64,000 nt of DNA, taken from assembly GCA_958296045.1 (NCBI GenBank), contig CATQHT010000002.1:1-64000 (forward strand). The letters run 5' to 3'. The translations under genes were made by a program, and so were the position numbers. This DNA comes from Rhodothermales bacterium. Its GTDB lineage: Bacteria > Bacteroidota > Rhodothermia > Rhodothermales > Bin80. Below the pieces are notes generated by a model, which saw only the letters and a program-made list of their open reading frames with translations, did not search any database and was not told where the DNA came from. This document shows, piece by piece, positions 1-9,255 of this stretch. Positions within the stretch are counted from its first letter, which is position 1; every line of letters starts with the position of its first letter.

Positions 1-683
1 TTTATTTCAACCCGCCAGTTTAACTCCGAAGCGCAACATATGCAAGCAGGTCAGTGTGCTCGCAAGTAGAAACAGAGGTTAGCGAAGAGAGCAGGATGGA
101 ACGGCGTCAAGCAGACTGAAACAGCGCCTTGGGCCCCAAGAGCTTCGGCGGCGGGGCAAACGTACCCCTCCCCTGCAGACAGCCACATCGCAATGCAATC
201 GTGCGCGGCGCGTTCTTCTGTCTGACACGATGCCTGAGCGCCCTCGTGCGCGAAAACCCGACTGACGTCGCTGATAAATTAGCAACGTGGCGCGCGAAGC
301 CTAACATGCTTGTCACTACCCGCCAGTGTGTAGCTTACATCGTGGCGTGAGCCGCACCTTGCTGGGCCCAGGCACCGCCTCGGTGATCTAAGACCTTGCA
401 AAATCGGCAGCTTCGTGCTGGTAGAGCCTCGGAGCACCACACGGCAGTGCAGAATCTACAGCGTTCTGCCTGACGGTCCGGGCAAAACAGATGGCATACG
501 CGTATCACACAAAAGGTGTCGATCGTGCCATGAAAGCTGCCAACACAAGTCTCCTTAAGGATGCTGAAATCAAGGCGATCGCAATTAGGCTCACACTCGG
601 GATGATCCAGCCTGATACCAAGTCCGGTGTGGAGCTGGTGCCGCGCCGTCAGAGCACAAGACGCAGCTACAGCATAGAATCGA
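1..683. other. Non-coding stretch, no supported gene
   Basis: I see no convincing gene here. The few short open frames give arginine-rich, low-complexity translations with no recognisable motif, and the longest minus-strand frame merely shadows the transferase that starts at 684. No tRNA or clear terminator was recognised. The promoter of the surface-polysaccharide genes that follow presumably lies at its right end, but I cannot point to a specific box. Confidence 0.5.
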
Positions 684-1631
684 ATGGGTAAGTCGCAGCA
701 TAAGCGTCTACGTCCCACTCTTGTGTTCGAAAGCCTTGCCGCGGGCGATCCTGCAGCAGAGGCCAGATGGAAGGCTCTCTGGGAAAACTCACCCCAACGC
801 TCTGCCTTCTCTTCCATAGCATATGCCCAAGGCGCAGCAGCCGCCTTTGGGCTGCGCCTGAATATGCACCTGGTCAGCCGCGACGGCATCGACGAAGCCG
901 GGGCCTTCATATGGTGGCGGCAGCGCCTGGGCACCCGCCAGGCAACGCTCCCTCCGTTTACGCAGTATTCCGCCGTAGTAACACGCAAGACCCCAACACC
1001 GGCCGCCATAAACCGGCGCCAGGCACCACTTGAAGCACTGCTACAAGGGCTTAAGGCACGGTACAAGGGCCTGCTCTTGCTTCTTGACGTCGCAGATCCT
1101 CGTCCAGCCCAGTGGCGCCACTGGCGCGTATCGCCGCTCTTCACCTACCGCCTAGACCCAGCGCTTAGACAGACGCCCTGGTCCACCACCACGCGGCGCA
1201 CCTGGCGCAAATACGGACGGGTCTTTAAGACCACCGAATCCCAGGACAGAGCACAGACCATAATCCGACTCTGCGAAGCCAGCTACCAGCGCCATGGCCG
1301 CAAGCTCCCGGCCAGCGAAGGTACCCTGCTCCGGCTGATTGAACACCTTGGGCCCAGTGTGCGGTGCTTTGTCACCGCGCGCCCAGACGCCGCGCATCCC
1401 GAAGCTGGGCTAGCCGTGCTACACGATGGACGTACCGCTCACTACTGGGTCGCGGGCAGCACCAAGGGACCCTCCATGACCGTGCTGATCGGCCATGTGC
1501 TTGAACTCCTGCATGACGCCGGCATCACCACGTTCGACATGGTAGGCGCCAATACCGCGTCGATTGCAGAATTCAAGCGGCAGTTTGGCGGCGAACTTAC
1601 TCAGTACTTTGCTATAAAGACTCCCCGATGA
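684..1631 (+). CDS. GNAT/FemAB-like acyltransferase (BioF2-like)
   Basis: A 315-residue cytoplasmic protein resembling the FemAB/BioF2-like GNAT family, which transfers acyl or aminoacyl groups to cell-envelope precursors. The C-terminal half carries the family signature: a conserved-looking block near residues 255-305 with the run FDMVGANTASIAEFKRQFGG, close to the usual 'F(D)xxGANxxSIxxFKxxFG' ending. The length fits a single-module family member. The next gene starts inside this one's stop (ATGA overlap at 1628-1631), so the two are translationally coupled. With the membrane protein and flippase downstream it probably decorates an extracellular polysaccharide or lipid-linked sugar. The substrate is not inferable. 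Confidence 0.7.
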   Translation: MGKSQHKRLRPTLVFESLAAGDPAAEARWKALWENSPQRSAFSSIAYAQGAAAAFGLRLNMHLVSRDGIDEAGAFIWWRQRLGTRQATLPPFTQYSAVVTRKTPTPAAINRRQAPLEALLQGLKARYKGLLLLLDVADPRPAQWRHWRVSPLFTYRLDPALRQTPWSTTTRRTWRKYGRVFKTTESQDRAQTIIRLCEASYQRHGRKLPASEGTLLRLIEHLGPSVRCFVTARPDAAHPEAGLAVLHDGRTAHYWVAGSTKGPSMTVLIGHVLELLHDAGITTFDMVGANTASIAEFKRQFGGELTQYFAIKTPR

Positions 1632-3232
1632 CGCCCAAGTCCAACCTCTTATCGTTGCTAAAACCCCAAGGGCGCACGGCACGCCCCGCATCCGATGCGA
1701 GCCATATCCCATGGTTTTTAGTGCTCCTCACCCTTGCCGGCTACCTCCTCCTTAAGGACTACGGCTTTGGTGACGGCGATCATGACGACTTCGTGCCGCA
1801 CCTGCTCCACCTTCTAGATCCGGGAACCCTGGCGACGGACTGGTATGTGGCATCGCAGGCGGAGCAATTCGGACCGCGTACTGTGTTTCTATATGTAATG
1901 CTCCTACCGTCGAAGTTGCTGGGCCCGTCCACCGCCTTCGCCGTAGGCTTCTTGGCCTGCTTCGGCGCCATCGCAGCCGCGATCTACGCGCTCACCTTCG
2001 AAATCACCCGGGACCGCCTTACAGCAGCAGGCGCAGTCGTCGCCGTACTCCTGGCCACACCCAAATTCACGCTCGGGGGCAACGATATTGTCGGCCCGCA
2101 GCTGTCACCCAGCCTAGCAGCCTGGACGCTGTCTATTTGGGGAATGGTGATGCATTTACGACAGCGAACAGCGATAACTGCACTGCTGTTTGGCTTGGCC
2201 GCCTCTCTGCAAGCCCTTGTCGGATTGCATGTCGCGCTCCTTGGAGGCGTACTGATGCTCTGGGAGCACCGCCCGTGGCGCGCCATATTCACCTATGCTG
2301 GTATCTTCGTGGGATGTGCAATACTTGCGCTTGGTCCCATGGTGCTGCAGCAGTGGCACGCCAGCACCACAGAGCCCTCCCTGTTCTATATCCTGTTTGA
2401 ATTCAGAGCGCCGCACCACTATATCCCGACCCGATTCTACAGACCAAGCGCGCTCGCCTTCTTTGGGCTGCTCGTGATGGGGCTCGTCAGTCTGCGGCTG
2501 ATTCCCTCTGACCAGCGCGTATTTCCGCTGCGGGCGCTCGGAATTATTGGGGGCATGTGCCTGATCGGCCTCGTCGGCATAGAGCTCTTCAGAAGCGAGT
2601 TTGTCGGTAAGCTGCAGCTATTCAGGATGACCGTGTTTGCCAAAGTCGTACTTGCACTGTTGGTGTCGGCTGCGATCGGCCGCCATCTGCCGCAAACTGT
2701 GCGCCGGTTGGCAGATTGGGTTTTTGACCATTCCCGCTTGGCCACGCTCGGCGCAGTGCTGGTGCTGGGCATGCTTACGGCATTAAGCCCTGACGCATTG
2801 GGTTTTCGGCCACCGCCAGTCACCACTGAAAGCCCAGCCCCGCTGCAGGTCGCCGAATGGGCACGCACCTCCACGCCGCCAGAGGCCATCTTCGCGATAC
2901 CCCCCTCCTGGCACACGTTTCGCAGCAAGGCAGAGCGCGGGGTTGTCGTGACCTTCAAGGCCGTGCCCTTTACCAATGAGTACAACCTCGAGTGGTTTCA
3001 CCGGATCTTAGCAATAGCGCCCGTGGACACTTCGCAACAGCAACGCATGCTTCGGCTCATCCCTGACCTGGATGCGGCGTTTTTTGCGCAGCCAGAAGAG
3101 AAAGCTATGGAGGTGAGTCGCACCTACGACGCCGACTACCTAGTGCGCCGGCGAACTTTGGGGTCCCCGTCGGAACCTGATCCTGTCTTTGTTGCCAGCG
3201 ACGTGGTCGTGTTGCGTGTTGAGAAGCACTGA
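1628..3232 (+). CDS. Polytopic membrane protein, DUF6798/GT-C-like
   Basis: A 534-residue integral membrane protein. An N-terminal hydrophobic segment lies near residues 28-43, followed by about nine more up to residue 390, then a soluble, probably periplasmic tail (about 400-534). The motif GGNDIVGPQLSPSLAAW (about 155-171) and the alternation of short loops with long helices recall DUF6798 and GT-C type envelope glycosyltransferases. I cannot identify catalytic acids with certainty, so glycosyl transfer is inference. The start overlaps the stop of the acyltransferase (ATGA) and only two bases separate its stop from the flippase, so all three appear to form one transcription unit for a surface glycan. 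Confidence 0.55.
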   Translation: MTPKSNLLSLLKPQGRTARPASDASHIPWFLVLLTLAGYLLLKDYGFGDGDHDDFVPHLLHLLDPGTLATDWYVASQAEQFGPRTVFLYVMLLPSKLLGPSTAFAVGFLACFGAIAAAIYALTFEITRDRLTAAGAVVAVLLATPKFTLGGNDIVGPQLSPSLAAWTLSIWGMVMHLRQRTAITALLFGLAASLQALVGLHVALLGGVLMLWEHRPWRAIFTYAGIFVGCAILALGPMVLQQWHASTTEPSLFYILFEFRAPHHYIPTRFYRPSALAFFGLLVMGLVSLRLIPSDQRVFPLRALGIIGGMCLIGLVGIELFRSEFVGKLQLFRMTVFAKVVLALLVSAAIGRHLPQTVRRLADWVFDHSRLATLGAVLVLGMLTALSPDALGFRPPPVTTESPAPLQVAEWARTSTPPEAIFAIPPSWHTFRSKAERGVVVTFKAVPFTNEYNLEWFHRILAIAPVDTSQQQRMLRLIPDLDAAFFAQPEEKAMEVSRTYDADYLVRRRTLGSPSEPDPVFVASDVVVLRVEKH

Positions 3233-3234
3233 TA

Positions 3235-4701
3235 ATGAGGCATCTCGCCAAGAGGTTGTTTTCAGGCCAGGGGCTGCTGGGTCCGGTCGTCACCCTCATG
3301 TCTGGCAACTCGGTCGTGCTGGCCATCGCATTCCTGTCGCAACCGATCCTGACGCGCCTGTACTCTGAAGCGGAGTTCGGCGTTTACGGCTACTTCGCGT
3401 TTCTGATGGCCATCCTGATCACGTTTTCCTCGCTCCGTTACGAGGATGCGCTGATGCTGCAGGACAAAGACCGCGAGGCTGGCGTGGTGGCGTGGCTCGG
3501 ACTGATGGTGCTGGCCTTTTTCGTCTGCCTTACGGCCATCCTGTCCATATGGCGCATGGAACTGGCCGAGCTGGCCAAGGCTCCTAGAGTGGCGCCCTAC
3601 CTGCTTCTGGTGCCGATAGCACTACTGGCTATGCGCGGCACAAAACTGGCTGAGCTCTGGCTGGCTCGTAAGCGTTCCTTTCGCGTCATCAGCGCTAGTC
3701 AGGTGGCCAACGCCAGCACCATGAATGCCTCACGCATCACAGCAGGCCTGCCTCAGATTGATGCTGGCGCCGCAGGCCTGGTGGGAGGCCACGTGGCAGG
3801 CAACGTGTTGTCGCTGGTGATTCTAACTACGATCATACTTCGCAGAAGCGGCCGCCTTTTGCGCCAGGCCTTCTCGTGGCGCGCCGTGCGGGCCGCTGCC
3901 GTACGTTACCGGCGTTTTCCGCTCTTTTCTACGCCTTCGACATTGACCGCGGCACTGGTGCTGCGCGCCCCGATCTTTGCGATCCCATTCTTCTTTCCGA
4001 CGGACGGGGAGGTCATCATGGGCCTGTTCTTTGTTGCATACAACAACGTGACTATCCCGCTGGGATCCTTTTCGCGCGCGGTGGCCCAGGTATTCTTTGT
4101 GAGCGCCGCCGAGGCACATCGCGAACAGCGCCTGGCAGTCATTGCCGAGGGCGTCCACCGGCGCCTCGTGATGGTGATGCTGTTTCCAGCGCTGGTCATC
4201 CTGGTGTGCGGACCGGACATCTTCGCAGTGGTGTTCGGCGAGCCGTGGCGCGATGCGGGCAGCTATGCGCAAATCCTGGTGCCCTGGCTACTTATGAGCA
4301 TGATTTGCGCGCCCCTTACGCGTATCTTTGATGTAACTGAGCAGCAGCGGCAGGACCTCGCTGTAGGACTGGTATCGATGGCTGTCATGGTGGCTGCGCT
4401 CTTTATTGGAGGGCGCTCTGGCGATATTACGGTATTTCTTGTGTGTCTGTGCTCGGGTGGTTGCCTAGCGCGCATATTTCAGCTTGGCGTCTTAGCATCA
4501 CTGGCAAAAGTTCGCATCAGTCGCCTTCTGATGCCCTACGTGAGATATCTTGCTTTTTCAGTCCCGGGCCTCGCGCTGATGACAGGCGTGCTACAGCTCG
4601 GCAAGCCGGTGCTGACGCTGGTAGGTAGCATCCTGGCGACAGGCATCTATGGCGCGCTGCTGCTGCGCAAAGAGAAGCTGTTCGGTACTACCTCCGCATA
4701 G
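3235..4701 (+). CDS. Wzx-like oligosaccharide flippase
   Basis: A 488-residue membrane protein with about 12 hydrophobic segments and the N-terminal pattern of MOP-superfamily polysaccharide exporters: 'SGNSVVLAIAFLSQPILTRL' near residues 23-42, followed by 'Y..AEFGVYGYF', equivalent to the common 'iltRlysPeefGlfglf' start. Known members flip undecaprenyl-linked repeat units across the inner membrane. The gene closes a three-gene unit with the FemAB-like transferase and the polytopic protein, which supports a role in capsule, exopolysaccharide or O-antigen export. No polymerase or glycosyltransferase cluster is visible here, so the locus may be a fragment of a larger one upstream of the window. 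Confidence 0.8.
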   Translation: MRHLAKRLFSGQGLLGPVVTLMSGNSVVLAIAFLSQPILTRLYSEAEFGVYGYFAFLMAILITFSSLRYEDALMLQDKDREAGVVAWLGLMVLAFFVCLTAILSIWRMELAELAKAPRVAPYLLLVPIALLAMRGTKLAELWLARKRSFRVISASQVANASTMNASRITAGLPQIDAGAAGLVGGHVAGNVLSLVILTTIILRRSGRLLRQAFSWRAVRAAAVRYRRFPLFSTPSTLTAALVLRAPIFAIPFFFPTDGEVIMGLFFVAYNNVTIPLGSFSRAVAQVFFVSAAEAHREQRLAVIAEGVHRRLVMVMLFPALVILVCGPDIFAVVFGEPWRDAGSYAQILVPWLLMSMICAPLTRIFDVTEQQRQDLAVGLVSMAVMVAALFIGGRSGDITVFLVCLCSGGCLARIFQLGVLASLAKVRISRLLMPYVRYLAFSVPGLALMTGVLQLGKPVLTLVGSILATGIYGALLLRKEKLFGTTSA

Positions 4702-4869
4702 TTGCTGCGTCTTCCTGCCATCTTAGGCCCCAATCTGCCTGCACGATTTTCGCAAGCAGGTGCCATATTCGCCGCGCCATGCGGATCTGGAGCTGCGCAT
4801 AATTGCCGCATTCCGGTCGTATCCAAGTCACTCTCTTGAATTCAAGCATCGGCTACTTTTTGTTAACAT

Positions 4870-6174
4870 GTGTCGAATACTCTTTTGCCAGCCCTCATGC
4901 GGGATTACATGAGCAAGACTGATGCGTCGAACAATAGCCATGGCGCCCATAACGGAGCCCCTGCGCTAGATCTGGTACAGATTCATCCGGCTCTTCCCAA
5001 GCTCTTGCGGAACACGCGGCGCGCCTTGCACGCGCAGCCAGAGCTGGGGTACAAGGAAGTGAAGACCTCACACATGCTGCAGTCACTACTCGCGTCCCGC
5101 GGACTCGATGTCAAGGGACCGGTTGCGCACACGGGCTTCTATGTCGACATCGTCGGTGCACATGACGGTCCCTCAGTAGGGTACCGTGCGGACATGGATG
5201 GCCTGCCGGTGAAGGATGCCAAACAGGTGCCCTATGCTTCCCGCAATGAAGGTATCTCGCATGCATGTGGCCACGATGCGCACATGGCCATCGGCGCCGG
5301 CGTCGCTCTAACGCTGCATCGGCTGCGCCTGAATATGCACGGGAAAGTGCGCGTCTTTTTTCAGCCGAATGAGGAGGGCGCGCCAAGCGGCTCCCTCCCA
5401 ATGATCAAGTACGGGATTCTCAAAGACCTAGAGGCCCTCTACTGCATCCATGTGGATCCCACGCTGGATGTAGGAACGTACGGCCTGATTGATGGCACTG
5501 TCACCGCGGCCTCAGACCGGTTTCGGGTACGTCTGGACGCCCGTGCAACAGGCCACTCGGCTCGGCCCCACAAGGCCAAGGATACCATCTGGATCGCGTC
5601 GCAGCTTCTCAACCATTACTATCAACTCGTCGGCCGCATCACGGATGCGCGCAACCCGTCCGTGCTGACCGTATGCATATTCAAAGCGGGCACCGCGCAC
5701 AACGTGATCCCCAAAGAGGTGGAATTCGAAGGGGGCCTCCGCTTTCTAGGGGAAGCGGACCGCGACTTCCTGAGAGAATTCATGCTGCGCGCAGCGGAGC
5801 AGTTTGGCGCATTGCACGGAGTCCGTATAGATCTGCGATTTTTTCCTGGCCTTCCCAGCGTGGTCAATGACCACACCTTGGTGTCGCATGTGCGGCGCAC
5901 CATTGAAGCGTTATTCACCCGCCGCGCCATCCACGAAATACCCGTACCGAGCATGGGGTCGGAAGACTTTGCCAACTACCTCGAATACCGTTCCGGCATG
6001 CTCCTGCGCGTGGGTACCAGGAGCAATCGCCACACAAGCTACCCGCTGCATGACGCCAACTTTGACCTCGACGAGCGGGCGCTCGCACCCACGGTGCAGC
6101 TGATGAGCACCGTGCTGATGAGCCACCTGCACCAGAACATTATGGAACAACAAAGGAGGGTTCGGCATGCCTGA
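4870..6174 (+). CDS. M20 family metallo-amidohydrolase
   Basis: A 434-residue zinc peptidase-family hydrolase of the M20D type (hippurate, N-acyl-amino-acid or IAA-conjugate hydrolase-like). Metal ligands are visible: C133, H135 and H138 in the CGHDAH motif, E168/E169 in PNEEGA, H194, and a late histidine in YPLHDANF. The dimerisation-domain signature 'GHSARPH' is present at about residues 227-233. The enzyme should remove acyl groups from amino acids in the cytoplasm. The longest frame opens with GTG at 4870; in-frame ATGs at 4900 and 4909 are plausible alternatives because the first 30 residues are not conserved. It stands alone, 168 bases after the flippase. Confidence 0.85.
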   Translation: MSNTLLPALMRDYMSKTDASNNSHGAHNGAPALDLVQIHPALPKLLRNTRRALHAQPELGYKEVKTSHMLQSLLASRGLDVKGPVAHTGFYVDIVGAHDGPSVGYRADMDGLPVKDAKQVPYASRNEGISHACGHDAHMAIGAGVALTLHRLRLNMHGKVRVFFQPNEEGAPSGSLPMIKYGILKDLEALYCIHVDPTLDVGTYGLIDGTVTAASDRFRVRLDARATGHSARPHKAKDTIWIASQLLNHYYQLVGRITDARNPSVLTVCIFKAGTAHNVIPKEVEFEGGLRFLGEADRDFLREFMLRAAEQFGALHGVRIDLRFFPGLPSVVNDHTLVSHVRRTIEALFTRRAIHEIPVPSMGSEDFANYLEYRSGMLLRVGTRSNRHTSYPLHDANFDLDERALAPTVQLMSTVLMSHLHQNIMEQQRRVRHA

Positions 6175-6279
6175 TGCACATCGCGCACGTCGAGTGTGTT
6201 TCTATTGTGTGGCCGAAACCCCAGTCAGCGAAACAATTCCATTCTACTGCGGTTCCCCTACAAACAATGTTGCTCGTCT

Positions 6280-6633
6280 ATGAATGATGCCACTGTAGCG
6301 CGCAGGTCCCCTGTACAGCTTAGTCCGCGCGCACATACCGAGGTAGCCCGGATACTTAAGGCACAGTCGATCCCGGAAGGCTATGGCCTTCGCGTAGGAG
6401 TCCGCGGAGGAGGATGTTCCGGCATGAGTTACATCCTGGGTTTTGACAAACTCAGGGAGCATGACATCACGTTCGATGCCGACGGCGTGGAAATGTACAT
6501 TGACAAACGCCACGGCTTGTACCTGTTGGGTACGACCATAGACTATCACGACGGACTCAATGCCCGCGGCTTCGTATTCGAGAATCCGAATGCGACGCAG
6601 ACATGCGGATGCGGGTCCAGCTTCGCCGCCTGA
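6280..6633 (+). CDS. A-type iron-sulfur carrier (IscA/ErpA/HesB family)
   Basis: A 117-residue Fe-S cluster carrier. The three cysteines that define the family are all present: C46 in GGGCSGMSY and C109/C111 in the C-terminal CGCGSSF. I start at the ATG at 6280 because homologues begin just before the 'VQLSPRA' strand; the open frame continues 28 residues upstream to 6196 but that part is unlike the family. A-type carriers receive clusters from scaffold proteins and pass them to apo-enzymes. No isc or suf genes lie nearby. IscA, ErpA and SufA cannot be told apart by sequence alone, so no symbol is given. ClpC follows 30 bases downstream. Confidence 0.92.
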   Translation: MNDATVARRSPVQLSPRAHTEVARILKAQSIPEGYGLRVGVRGGGCSGMSYILGFDKLREHDITFDADGVEMYIDKRHGLYLLGTTIDYHDGLNARGFVFENPNATQTCGCGSSFAA

Positions 6634-6663
6634 CGGCATCAAGAAACACGACAACCTCCAGCT

Positions 6664-9198
6664 ATGGACGCTAACTTTTCTCGTCGCATGCGGGACGTGA
6701 TCACCTATGGTCGCGAGGAAGCGCTGCGCCTTGGCAACGACTTTATCGGGACGGAGCACCTGCTTCTGGGCCTCCTCAAAGAGGGAAAAGGGCCGGTGAT
6801 TGATCTTCTGCGCGCTTTGGGTTGTGATGTGGGCAGGCTGAGGCAACTCGTCGAGGAGCATATTCCGAGCTCTGGCGGAACACTTACCGCAGGCCACAAC
6901 CTCCCGCTAACGAAACAGTCAGAGAAGGTGCTCAAGGTGGCCTTCCTTGAATCCAAGCTGCACAGAGCATCGGTGGTTACGACAGAGCATCTGCTCTTGA
7001 GCCTGCTCAAAGACGAAGACAACGTCTCGGCACAGATTCTGCGCCGGGAGTATTCCGTGACCCACGAAGCGGTGCTGCGGGAGATTGAGTCCAAAAGCGG
7101 CACGAAGACGGGCCGCCCTCCGCAAGGCAACCGCGGCTCTGGCCGCTCCCGATCCCCAAGCCGTGACCGCGAATCCGAGAAGTCCAAGACCCCCGCCCTA
7201 GACAACTTCGGGCGCAACCTGACCAAAATGGCCGAAGATGGTAAGCTTGATCCGGTGATTGGCCGCAACCGCGAAATTGAGCGCGTAGCGCAGATCTTGG
7301 GGCGCCGCAAAAAGAACAACCCTGTACTGATTGGCGAACCTGGGGTAGGCAAGACGGCCATCGCCGAAGGGCTCGCCATGCGCATCATTGAGCGCAAAGT
7401 GTCGCGCGTGTTGTACAACAAGCGGATCGTGACGCTCGACCTGGCAGCGCTGGTGGCTGGCACCAAGTACCGGGGACAGTTTGAGGAGCGGATGAAGCTT
7501 GTGATGAAAGAGTTGGAGAATTGCTCCGACGTCATACTCTTTATCGACGAGCTGCACTCGATCGTAGGAGCCGGCTCTGCGTCCGGGTCACTGGATGCAT
7601 CCAACATGTTCAAGCCCGCCCTTGCGCGGGGCGAGATTCAGTGCATCGGAGCGACCACGCTTAACGAATACCGCAAATTCATCGAAAAGGACGGCGCACT
7701 GGACCGCCGATTCCAGAAGGTCACAGTAGATCCTTCCACGCCGGAAGAGACGCTGGAAATTCTGCGCAACATCAAGACGCATTACGAAGCATACCACCGG
7801 GTTCGCTACACGGATGACGCCTTGGCCCTAGCGGTGCAGCTCTCTGAGCGCTACATCTCAGACAGGTACCTGCCCGACAAAGCCATCGATGTCATCGATG
7901 AAGCCGGCGCACGCGTGCATCTCACCAACATCCGGGTGCCAGATAAGATCATAGAGCTAGAAGAAGAGATTGAGCAGACGGGCGCCAAGAAGCTTGAGGT
8001 GGTCGAAGCCCAGCGCTTCGAAGAGGCGGCCCGGCTCCGGGATCGCGAATCCAAGCTTCAGTCGCAGCTGGCGCGTTCCCGCAAACGGTGGGAGCAGGAA
8101 GAGGAAAAGCGAACGAGCGACGTCACGGTGGATGACATCAGTGAAGTAGTCGCCATGATGACGGGGATCCCCGTGGACTCTATCAGCCGTCCAGAGCAGA
8201 AGAAGCTGGTGGCGCTCGAAGCATCGCTCAGCGAGCACATCATCGGGCAGGACGAGCCGATCGCCCGGCTGGCCAAAGCCATTCGCCGCACCCGCGCCGG
8301 CCTCAGTGACCCGCGTCGACCCATTGGCTCCTTCATCTTCCTGGGACCCACGGGGGTGGGCAAGACGGAGCTGGCCAAGGTGCTCACCCGCGCCTTGTTT
8401 GATTCAGAGGATGCCCTGGTGCGTATCGACATGAGCGAGTATATGGAGAAGTTTGCGGTGAGCCGCCTCTATGGGGCGCCCCCAGGCTATATCGGATACG
8501 ACGAGGGTGGCCAGCTCACTGAAAGGGTACGTCGCAAGCCCTACTCCGTAGTTCTCTTGGACGAAATAGAGAAGGCCCACTCGGATGTCTTCAACCTGCT
8601 CCTGCAGATGCTGGACGACGGCATCCTGACCGACAGCACCGGGCGCACGGTAGACTTCCGCAACACGGTCATCATTATGACCAGTAACATCGGTGCGCGC
8701 GACATCAGCACCATGGGCCAGGCCATCGGCTTTGTCAAAGACACCGGCCCGATGGACTACGAATCCATGAAGTCCACCGTGGAAAAGGCGGCCAGGAAGC
8801 TGTTCAACCCAGAGTTTTTGAATCGGGTGGACGACCTGATCGTGTTTCGTCCTTTGAATCGGGATCACATACTCAAAATTATCGACCTGATGACTCGGGA
8901 GCTACTGCAGCGAACCCGGGATCTGGGCATCGATGTGACTATGGACCCAAGTGCCAAGACGTTCATCCTTGACAAGGGGTTTGAAGCCCGTTATGGGGCG
9001 CGCCCTTTGCGCCGGGCGATCCAGCGTATGGTCGAAGATCCGATGGCGGAAGCCATCCTTGGCCAGGGGCTGGGTTCGGGCGATGCCATCGTGATCCGGC
9101 ACCAGGAAGGTCAGGAGAAGCTCACGTTTGAGGTCAGTCGTCAGAGCTCCGATGCTAAAGCGCCGGAGTCGTCTGAGCTTTCGGTCACCCCGTCCTGA
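6664..9198 (+). CDS. clpC: ClpC-type AAA+ unfoldase
   Basis: An 844-residue Hsp100 ATPase that unfolds substrates for ClpP. In order: double Clp-N domain (about 3-145), first AAA+ module with Walker A GEPGVGKT at 224-231, a middle domain containing a UVR-like segment (about 430-465), second AAA+ module with Walker A GPTGVGKT at 561-568, pore loop GYIGYDEGG, and Walker B LLDEIEKAH. An IGF tripeptide at 688-690 sits where Clp ATPases dock on ClpP, so it is a proteolytic ClpC rather than a ClpB disaggregase. Length is typical. The residue before the pore loop is Y (SRLYGAPPGY) where most family members have I, a minor oddity. Confidence 0.96.
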   Translation: MDANFSRRMRDVITYGREEALRLGNDFIGTEHLLLGLLKEGKGPVIDLLRALGCDVGRLRQLVEEHIPSSGGTLTAGHNLPLTKQSEKVLKVAFLESKLHRASVVTTEHLLLSLLKDEDNVSAQILRREYSVTHEAVLREIESKSGTKTGRPPQGNRGSGRSRSPSRDRESEKSKTPALDNFGRNLTKMAEDGKLDPVIGRNREIERVAQILGRRKKNNPVLIGEPGVGKTAIAEGLAMRIIERKVSRVLYNKRIVTLDLAALVAGTKYRGQFEERMKLVMKELENCSDVILFIDELHSIVGAGSASGSLDASNMFKPALARGEIQCIGATTLNEYRKFIEKDGALDRRFQKVTVDPSTPEETLEILRNIKTHYEAYHRVRYTDDALALAVQLSERYISDRYLPDKAIDVIDEAGARVHLTNIRVPDKIIELEEEIEQTGAKKLEVVEAQRFEEAARLRDRESKLQSQLARSRKRWEQEEEKRTSDVTVDDISEVVAMMTGIPVDSISRPEQKKLVALEASLSEHIIGQDEPIARLAKAIRRTRAGLSDPRRPIGSFIFLGPTGVGKTELAKVLTRALFDSEDALVRIDMSEYMEKFAVSRLYGAPPGYIGYDEGGQLTERVRRKPYSVVLLDEIEKAHSDVFNLLLQMLDDGILTDSTGRTVDFRNTVIIMTSNIGARDISTMGQAIGFVKDTGPMDYESMKSTVEKAARKLFNPEFLNRVDDLIVFRPLNRDHILKIIDLMTRELLQRTRDLGIDVTMDPSAKTFILDKGFEARYGARPLRRAIQRMVEDPMAEAILGQGLGSGDAIVIRHQEGQEKLTFEVSRQSSDAKAPESSELSVTPS

Positions 9199-9255
9199 GG
9201 TGACCTGGGCAGGCAGGCAGCCCGGGAGTCGGCCTGTGCTGTTGCTATAGCTACG

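Noticed and set aside
335-1144. 269-codon minus-strand open frame
   Set aside because: Antisense to the better supported acyltransferase at 684-1631; the translation has no motif and unusual composition.
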